Assembly (NCBI GenBank): GCA_025677825.1
Contig: JAIXMO010000025.1
Coordinates: 248,001-312,000, forward strand
Length of the DNA: 64,000 nucleotides
Direction: 5' to 3'
From: Helicostylum pulchrum
Lineage: Eukaryota; Mucoromycota; Mucoromycetes; Mucorales; Mucoraceae
Shown here piece after piece: positions 57,954 through 64,000 of the stretch. Position 1 is the stretch's first letter. Every line of letters begins with the position of its first letter. The notes under the pieces are model-generated. The model did no database searches. It had not been told where the DNA came from and saw only the letters and a list, made by a program, of their open reading frames with translations. Made by a program: the position numbers and the translations under genes.

Positions 57954-58754
57954 TTACGTTCGATAACCTCTTCGCTCCGCCAAGTCTTCAGTAAGAGTGA
58001 TCTGAGAGTCATTGTCACATTCTATATTAGCTGGCCTTGTGTCTCCCAACTCTATATCATCGATTTTTTCTTCCGCCTTATCTGAAAAACATAAAGCAGC
58101 AATAGCAGTGGCAATATACTCTAAAGCATTACCAAGAAAATAAGTCGCGTAATCAGATAGTTTTTTAGCTGCTTGAGAATAATTATAGACTGTAAAGAAC
58201 GTAGCAGAAATAGTATTGAGTATTGCATAAGCAACCATAATTTTACAAATATCGCGACATCTTTTGTAGTAAATTACAATAGCAGTCCAAACTGTCAAGA
58301 TAAAACCCCAATTGCAAAGTTCGTATAAAAAGAGAGGATTGTATTTTTCGGAAGAAAATTGGTGATAACTGTTTTCTCTTGACGTGAACGCGATAATAAC
58401 TCCTAAACTAACGTTTACGAAAGCCCAGATCCAACCAAAATACAAAAGACAGCGCACCAGCATATTTTTCTCTTTTTTCACGAAATGATAAAAGATATGC
58501 CATATTGTTAGGTACGCAAAGGAACGGGATAGGCCAAAAAGAATGATGCTGCTAAATAATGCAGGAAAAAAAAAAAAAAGAATAATGCTTGAGAAAAATT
58601 CAAGTGACGCCGAAACCCAAGCAAATCCTCTAACAGAGATTTGAAACTTTGATTTAATAAAGAAAAGATAACTTGTGAGGAGACATAGGATTGTGCTCAT
58701 TATTATTGGAACTTGTGCAGAATAAATGGGTGTTATAAATTGGCTTGGGTGCAT
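57954..58754 (-). CDS. 7TM family type II, intact member
   Basis: Intronless, 266 residues. Seven hydrophobic segments (VPIIMSTILCLLTSYLFFIK first, ATYFLGNALEYIATAIAALC last), with basic loops after TM1 (KSKFQISVRG), TM3 (HFVKKEKNMLVR) and TM5 (YYKRCRDICK), again N-out/C-in. TM4 carries LLYFGWIWAF, the counterpart of VVYVGYVW in type I. The cytosolic tail is acidic (EEKIDDIELGDTRPAN, then a Glu/Arg-rich end). Head to head with type I copy d (688 bp between starts). Same superfamily as type I by length, topology and TM4 motif; function unknown. Confidence 0.75.
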   Translation of the reverse strand: MHPSQFITPIYSAQVPIIMSTILCLLTSYLFFIKSKFQISVRGFAWVSASLEFFSSIILFFFFPALFSSIILFGLSRSFAYLTIWHIFYHFVKKEKNMLVRCLLYFGWIWAFVNVSLGVIIAFTSRENSYHQFSSEKYNPLFLYELCNWGFILTVWTAIVIYYKRCRDICKIMVAYAILNTISATFFTVYNYSQAAKKLSDYATYFLGNALEYIATAIAALCFSDKAEEKIDDIELGDTRPANIECDNDSQITLTEDLAERRGYRT

Positions 58755-59442
58755 TTTAGTTTTAGGTAGATTTGAAGTACTTTTTTTTTTTTCAAAAAAG
58801 AAGAAAGGATATAAGAAAGTAAATCTAGAATCGTTATTAAAGAGAAATAAATTGCTTTAGGCTCGAATGTGGTACAATTTTGAGCAATATGCTGAGCAAA
58901 TTTTTACCGAGATTCAACGTTGATGCTGAGCTGATTTTTTAATGACGGTGATTCGATTATAAAATATTAGGTATTATATCTATATGACGTTTTAATAAAA
59001 CATGTTACAACATTGATGTAACGAGAATAAAACAGTCAATTCTATCAAGTGTTACGACTTTTATAATAGACATGTTGTCCAAAAAAAAAAAAAAAAAAAA
59101 ATAACATTTTTCTTTGATCAGTTATTACCTAACATTCTATGTAACGCCTTTTTGCATTTTTTTACAGCATAAAATCAGTGTACCAACTTTCATGAAAAAT
59201 TCAAATTACTGATATACATAATAATTTACTTATAATATGTGTATCTTGTCTGTCTTTTTTGACCAGAAAGAAACTTTTCTTATAGCCATTCGCCGCTGTC
59301 ACATGTCGCTTCAATGAATGTTCCATCTGGGTGACACGATTTGCTAAGCAAGGACTTAAAAAGAAAATTTGGATTTTTATCACATAAATACAAAAAAAAA
59401 ACATGGTTGTTTCCTTTTTCCTCCTAAAAAACAACACCACAA
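58755..59442. promoter_or_regulatory. Divergent region between type II and type I copy d
   Basis: 58755-58960 matches, inverted, the 36366-36565 region upstream of the type II fragment, including CAGCTCAGCATCAA on the reverse strand. The rest contains poly-A (59081-59100) and a short frame on the minus strand (59201-59461) that overlaps the copy d start and lacks support. Confidence 0.6.
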
Positions 59443-60231
59443 ATGTCTTTGGATATAACAATTAGCGGCCTGTCTGGATGGTCGTATGCTTCTTTAATAA
59501 CTTCTATTCTTACTTTTCTCATAACTTCGTTCTACGTTTACAAATACCGCTCTACTAAAGCAGCTGTTATTGCTGGAAGTGCGTCCATATCAGCCCTGGC
59601 TTTGCTTATTATCAACGTCATTTTTTTTTCTTTCGCTAACAACCAAGATATCAAAATTTTTGCCATATTTGTGCTTCGAGGTATCAACTACGCATTCGCT
59701 TTTCACACTATATTTTATGCTTTCGACCGCATTATTTGCAATGGCAGTCAAAATAATAAACTTGTGGTCTATATTGGTTATATGTGGATGGCAGTAACTA
59801 TATCCGCTTCGCTCGCCTGCACAATTTTGTTAGATGGAAATGCCTATTATGACTACAGGGTCTTAAAGGATACCTTCAACCTCTTGCTATTGACAGTATA
59901 TTCGATTTGGGGATTTATCGCTGTTACTTTATTACTTTATTTCATGAATAAGAAACACCTTAATCCCAAATCTGGATCTACTATGTTGGCATTTATTGGT
60001 CTCACTTTGGTTGCAGCTATTACATCAACAGTTTTGTTGAACATATATGCAAATGACGTAACGGGAGGTGTTTCGTTTTTCCTCGAAGAATTAACCATCA
60101 AGGCAGCTATCCTTATTGCTGCTTGTTATGGGCCTACTTGGATTCAAGTTCATTCTATTGAAAATAATGGTAGCAAAACAGAAATTGATGGCGATTTAGA
60201 AGCCAACCAAGAGCCAAATCCTAACCACTGA
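59443..60231 (+). CDS. 7TM family type I, copy d
   Basis: Intronless, 262 residues. Same architecture: ITSFYVYKYRSTKAAVIAG after TM1, VVYIGYMWMAVTI at TM4, YSIWGFIAVTLLLYFMN at TM5, CYGPTWIQ after TM7, GDLEANQEPNPNH at the end. The TM2-TM3 loop (ANNQDIKIF) and the TM4-TM5 loop (LDGNAYYDYRVLKD) differ most from the other copies, as expected if these extracellular loops face changing ligands or are least constrained. Function unknown. Confidence 0.8.
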   Translation: MSLDITISGLSGWSYASLITSILTFLITSFYVYKYRSTKAAVIAGSASISALALLIINVIFFSFANNQDIKIFAIFVLRGINYAFAFHTIFYAFDRIICNGSQNNKLVVYIGYMWMAVTISASLACTILLDGNAYYDYRVLKDTFNLLLLTVYSIWGFIAVTLLLYFMNKKHLNPKSGSTMLAFIGLTLVAAITSTVLLNIYANDVTGGVSFFLEELTIKAAILIAACYGPTWIQVHSIENNGSKTEIDGDLEANQEPNPNH

Positions 60232-60826
60232 TCAATCAATAATTTACTTACTTATACTTTAATAATAATCTCGAAGTAATCAAACAGTACACGCAGTATT
60301 TACTTAATATAATATAATAATCTCATAGTTAAATAAACATATATACATATTATTTCTCCTCTCGAAAGTAAAAAAAAAATACAGTTACATATTTAATTAT
60401 TATTGCTAACTAAACTTGATATTTATCGCATAAATAAACCATAAAAGTAGTGCTAAACAAATATTCCTGTGAGAAAAAAAGCGCCATATTTCGTGAAGTA
60501 GATTTTTTTTTTTATTGATCTGAGAATATTACTGTTACACATTAATTTAACAAAGCTTCTGTTTTTGTAACCATGCTAAGCACAAAAGTATCTGATGCCA
60601 CTTTTACCTGATTTCAAGCCTAGTTGATGTTACATATATCTTCAGTTTCTGTAAGGGTAAAAAGGTGATACTAGGTTTTTTTTAAAAAAAAAAATTGAGA
60701 AAGAAAAAGCTTTATCATTTTAGAAGGTAACAAAAATATCAGGGTGGTCGATTGTTACATTAGTCACATCATCCCTCACCCTTTTGATATCAATATGTTA
60801 CCTTTTTATAAACAAAGGATATAAAC
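60232..60826. other. Spacer between copy d and the frameshifted copy f
   Basis: AT-rich, with no gene. A small hairpin TTTTTTT/AAAAAAA occurs near 60677-60693. Confidence 0.4.
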
Positions 60827-61503
60827 GTGGAAGCATTACAAGAAAGCGCCTTTATTTATGCGCTATTCTCTCTTATTTCCGTGGCTATGGTTTTTGGTTA
60901 CGAAACCAACTTTTATATTGAACTTTATGCGTTGTATGTGCTTCGCGGTATTCAATACGCCTTTGCATTTCATACAGTGCTCTACGCTTTTCACTGCAAC
61001 ATTGTTTCGAGTCGATGGAGAAGATAAATCTCTGGTCTATATTGACTATATTTGGACGCTTGTTACTCTGGGTGTTTCGCTTGCAGCCACACTTACGTCA
61101 AGAATCCACGGGCGGGAAAATCGGGGTGACGCATATGTGGAGAATTTGTCTAACCTTGTAGCAGTTACAATGATTTCAAGTTGGGGATTTATTGTAGTTA
61201 TCGTATTACTTTACGTCAGAAACAAGCAGCGTTTTGTAGTTAGGCGGTGGGGATACTGTCGTAATCTATGTATATCTTGTTTTAGTTCAAGCTATTACTA
61301 CTACAGTTCTCATATTTTCTCCTATGACTGATGTAGGTGTACACCCTGCTATTTTTTTCTTTCTTACTGACTTGACTATGGATATTGTCATCATTATTAC
61401 GGCTCATTTGGTCCTGTTTGAGTTGAAGATAAATCGAAGAAAAAAAATAGTAAATGCCAATAGAAGATTTGGTGATTTAGAAGCCAATCGTAGATCCAAG
61501 TAA
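60827..61503 (+). pseudogene. 7TM family type I pseudogene, copy f (two frameshifts)
   Basis: Three frames in sequence carry family blocks: LRGIQYAFAFHTVLYAFHC in the first, then SLVYIDYIWTLVTLGVSLA and SSWGFIVVIVLLYVRNK after a shift near 61010, then AIFFFLTDLTMDIVIIITAH and GDLEANRRSK after a shift near 61240. The TM1 region is missing at the 5' end and no intron signals fit the shifts. YG-x-x-W after TM7 is also lost. Inactive by two frameshifts and a 5' truncation. Confidence 0.8.
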
Positions 61504-61802
61504 ATGATCAAATAACTCAAATGATATCCATACACTTTTATATTTTATATACTTTAACCTATCCAAGCAATGCTTTTTTAGTTAATAAAATAACTACAAG
61601 TTAAAATATAATTTTGTTCAGTCTTTAAACGTCAATTGTGGGGAGGGGGGAAAGGAACATTTTAGAAAAAAATAAACATTCACAAAACAAATATGTCAAG
61701 ACAACTCGTGCCATACACTGAGTAATTTATATTACACACTGGTATACTTGCGCAACATACAATTTAGATTATTAGAAGCGTTTACCATTTTTTTTTTCGT
61801 TG
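61504..61802. other. Spacer between copies f and g
   Basis: AT-rich, with a G-rich stretch near 61640; no gene. Confidence 0.4.
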
Positions 61803-62586
61803 ATGAAACCCACTCTCTCTCTTTATATTTTATATTCAACAACTTCTCTATTTCAAAATTTTAAACTTACGCAATTGGTATTATCTATTGCTTTTATCAC
61901 AGCCATCACACTATGTATATTTATGCATAAACAGTCTTGATCCAGGACTGAATTCAGCGCGACATCCGCTCTTATTCTTAGCTGTATCGTTATTGCGTAT
62001 ATCGATGACTCGGACGACCAATATAACGCCTTATTTTTGTTTCATGGTATTAGCTTTTACACTATAGTCTACGTCCTGCATCGCGTAATAAAACAAACGC
62101 AATGAAGAAGCATAATAGGTGTCTTTCTTGCGTACCTCTGGATGCTTGCAATTCTTGGGTTTTCAATAGTTATTACAGCCAAGGTGAAACTGGAAGATTG
62201 GAGTTTTAGGTTCGACGATACTAGCGTAACTTGCGACACTCTTCTAGTTGATGGATCCAATCGGGGGACCTTTAACGCTTATTGCACAAGAACAAAAAAA
62301 AGATATGAATTCAAAAACAAGAAGAACGACAATGACTGTTTATACAGTACTTGTTTTAACCGCAGCCAGATGTACTACAATCGCTTTAAATGTTCCCATC
62401 GATTCTTTTAATGTACTGAACGGTATTTGTTTGCTACTTGTTGAGTTGCCAATAAAGATGGCATGTTGTTATGGTCCTCAATGGATTTCGGTTCCTGCAG
62501 ATGGTGATTTGGAACGGCCTGAAACCGCTTACGGCACTTACAACGTCTATAACGAAATAGAAGGGAATATACTCTTCAATAAATAA
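61803..62586 (+). pseudogene. 7TM family pseudogene, copy g (stops and frameshifts)
   Basis: Degraded family blocks appear in order: a hydrophobic start, then TSALILS and LFLFHGISFYTIVYVLHRV (TM3), then GVFLAYLWMLAILGFSIVI (TM4), then TVYTVLVLTAARCTTIA (TM6), then LLLVELPIKMACCYGPQWIS (TM7 signature), and a tail with GDLE. In-frame stops near 61940 and 62105 and frame changes near 62110 and 62280 break it. The last 112 codons (from about 62248) are still open, so a short product is conceivable but unlikely to be functional. Confidence 0.75.
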
Positions 62587-63000
62587 TAATACAGATGTTT
62601 AATATTTTTATTTTTATGTTCAGTGTGCGAATCTTTTAAGGTTTACGAACGATTCCCGCGCAATGAATGCAACCAATAAAAAAAGGCCTTATTTTCTTAT
62701 TACTTCCCAGTTTCGGGACGAATTTTCTAGCGAAAAAGGAGTCGGCTAAAAGTAATTGAAAGGGAGGTCAACTGATTTGAATAAAACTATAGTAGGTGCG
62801 TGCACGAATGTTATGAAAAAGCACTATATCCGGAATAGAATACAAAGCGTGTGTATTTTTATGTAAATGAGTCATGAATTTAAGCTTTTTCTTTCCAGAA
62901 ACAAACAAAAAAGTGATAGTCACAAAAAGGCAAGAAAAAAAAAGAGCTGGTTAAACGAAACGCTTATTTTATTATATTTCTGTGAATCTACTTTTATACA
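62587..63000. other. Intergenic region before the GSKIP-like gene
   Basis: No gene seen; the last 100 bp before the ATG at 63001 presumably hold the promoter and leader. Confidence 0.4.
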
Positions 63001-63564
63001 ATGAGACATGGATCACTAAGTGCCGAATTAGATGCCATTACACGAGAATTCGATTATGGTATTGTTCCTGGATCAGCGACAGTATTTGTAAAAGATGAAC
63101 AGAATGGAATGGGACGACTAGATCTTACTTTACTAGAAGGAGTTATGATTGTACTAGAAGTAACTGATCAAGGATACAAGGTATATATTTTTAAAAAGAG
63201 AGAGAAAGTCTATATATATATAAATAATATTTTGGTTCTCAACTTGAAATAGGTTACATCGTGTTCACCTCTTTGCAATGTAGATCCCGCGCTTTCAACA
63301 GCCCAAATAGTTCAAGCTCATATTGAAGCACCTTTTGAAAGTATGGAGAATTTGTTAATGACTATATCGCCCATGTTTAGAGATAGGTTTCAACAAGCGT
63401 TATATGATAAGCTTCAGAGCGTACAAACACAGCAACAATTAGTGGAGAATGAGCAAGCACCGTCGACATCATTATTTGATATTGATAATACAACACACAG
63501 TCATGATTCGAATCATGATACCAACAATAACCCTTTCGATGAATTGAATAATTGGATGAATTAA
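63001..63564 (+). CDS. GSKIP-domain protein
   Basis: Two exons (63001-63180, 63253-63564) give 163 residues. The central part follows the GSKIP pattern: LTLLEGVMIVLEVTDQGYK, then IEAPFESMENLLMTISPMFR, then FQQALYDKLQSVQ. The C-terminus is acidic, Asn/His-rich and ends FDELNNWMN. Known: in animals GSKIP binds GSK3beta and PKA; a related domain occurs near the N-terminus of CLU-type proteins. The fungal role is unknown. Intron 63181-63252 starts GTATAT and ends ATAG. Confidence 0.7.
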
Positions 63565-64000
63565 TTAGCAAGTAGATATTATCCCCCCTCCCTGCCCCAT
63601 TTGGGCAGTCTCTTGAAGTGAACATTCTGTAAAAAAAAATATATCTTTTTAAAAAACTAGTTTTCTGGTATAAGTTCTTTTTTTATTTTTATTCATGTGA
63701 TTTATGCGGGCCCTTTGAAGGTCCTTTAATATATGTTCTGTAAATTATCCAGGCACACTTTGTTTTTGGCATATATTGATTCAGATAAAAAATGTTGTAA
63801 AGTAAGCTTTCAACAAAGAACTTTTGCTTTTCTTTTAAAGAGTATGTCCTCATTCATTATTATGTCAAGATATAAAAAAAACTTCTTTTTACAAAGTGTT
63901 AAATAGTGATAATAATGGTACAATGTACCATTCTAGTTCTGTAGTCAATGCTATCAACAAAGGCGCTCATAAACCGCTATAGACGACTTTGCTATATATA
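63565..64000. other. 3' flank and right edge of window
   Basis: AT-rich, with a hairpin CCCCATTTGGGCAG near 63596 and the GGGCCCTTTGAAGG palindromic stretch near 63709. No gene supported. Confidence 0.4.

Noticed and set aside
1..64000. tRNA, rRNA or CRISPR arrays
   Set aside because: I scanned for T-loop GGTTCGA-type motifs and regular spacer arrays and found none in a convincing context; eukaryotic DNA makes CRISPR irrelevant. A tRNAscan run would settle the tRNA question.

Overview
The window is nuclear DNA of a filamentous fungus, most likely a Mucoromycota member of the Mucorales type. The evidence is AT-rich sequence, genes split by many short GT-AG introns of about 50-80 nt (several with CTAAC or TACTAAC branch sites), long poly-T and poly-A tracts at gene borders, and a gene set that mixes general fungal genes with types I associate with early-diverging fungi (HSPA12-type Hsp70, an HPS1/BLOC-3-like protein, a GSKIP-domain protein, a Munc13-like protein). 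I joined exons by hand from splice signals, reading phase and family motifs; no search was run, and I do not name a species.

Layout. 1-2.7 kb: 5' part of an unusual gene encoding two Hsp70-like ATPase domains in one chain (minus strand, runs off the left edge). 3-4.4 kb: a degenerate dispersed repeat and one orphan ORF. 4.7-20.05 kb: a housekeeping block with CMC2, an MNN1/MNN2-type mannosyltransferase, an RRM protein, the autophagy kinase ATG1, a Zn2Cys6 factor, pyrroline-5-carboxylate reductase, ARF6, a HAL/NPR1-type kinase and the SDHAF2/SDH5 assembly factor. 20.05-23.5 kb: a gene desert holding a second copy of the dispersed repeat and a fold-back element of about 0.86 kb. 23.5-34.7 kb: a very compact block with a p24 cargo receptor, an HPS1-like protein, mitochondrial ribosomal protein mL50, U5 snRNP WD40 protein SNRNP40, a rhomboid-like protein that appears to have lost its catalytic residues, and a Munc13/Ync13-like protein. 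39.2-53.2 kb: a CSC1/OSCA channel, a DHA14-type MFS transporter, the autophagy scaffold ATG11, a small secreted protein and a small coiled-coil protein. 63.0-63.6 kb: a GSKIP-domain protein.

The most unusual content lies at 35-38 kb and 54-62.6 kb. These two regions carry at least eleven intact, truncated or frameshifted copies of a family of about 260-residue proteins with seven predicted membrane segments. By the positive-inside rule they have an N-out/C-in, receptor-like topology. I do not recognise the family. Two subtypes recur head to head (type II on one strand, type I on the other, about 500-700 bp apart), and the non-coding DNA around them is duplicated too, including in inverted orientation about 20 kb apart. 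This looks like a birth-and-death array of a divergent two-gene module.

Functional links. ATG1 (kinase) and ATG11 (scaffold) belong to the same autophagy-initiation machinery. CMC2, SDHAF2 and mL50 serve mitochondrial biogenesis. p24, ARF6, the HPS1-like protein, the Munc13-like protein and the rhomboid-like protein all belong to membrane traffic. Several neighbouring pairs are tightly divergent (mL50/SNRNP40 169 bp; RBD2-like/Munc13-like 149 bp) or convergent with gaps of 41-121 bp.
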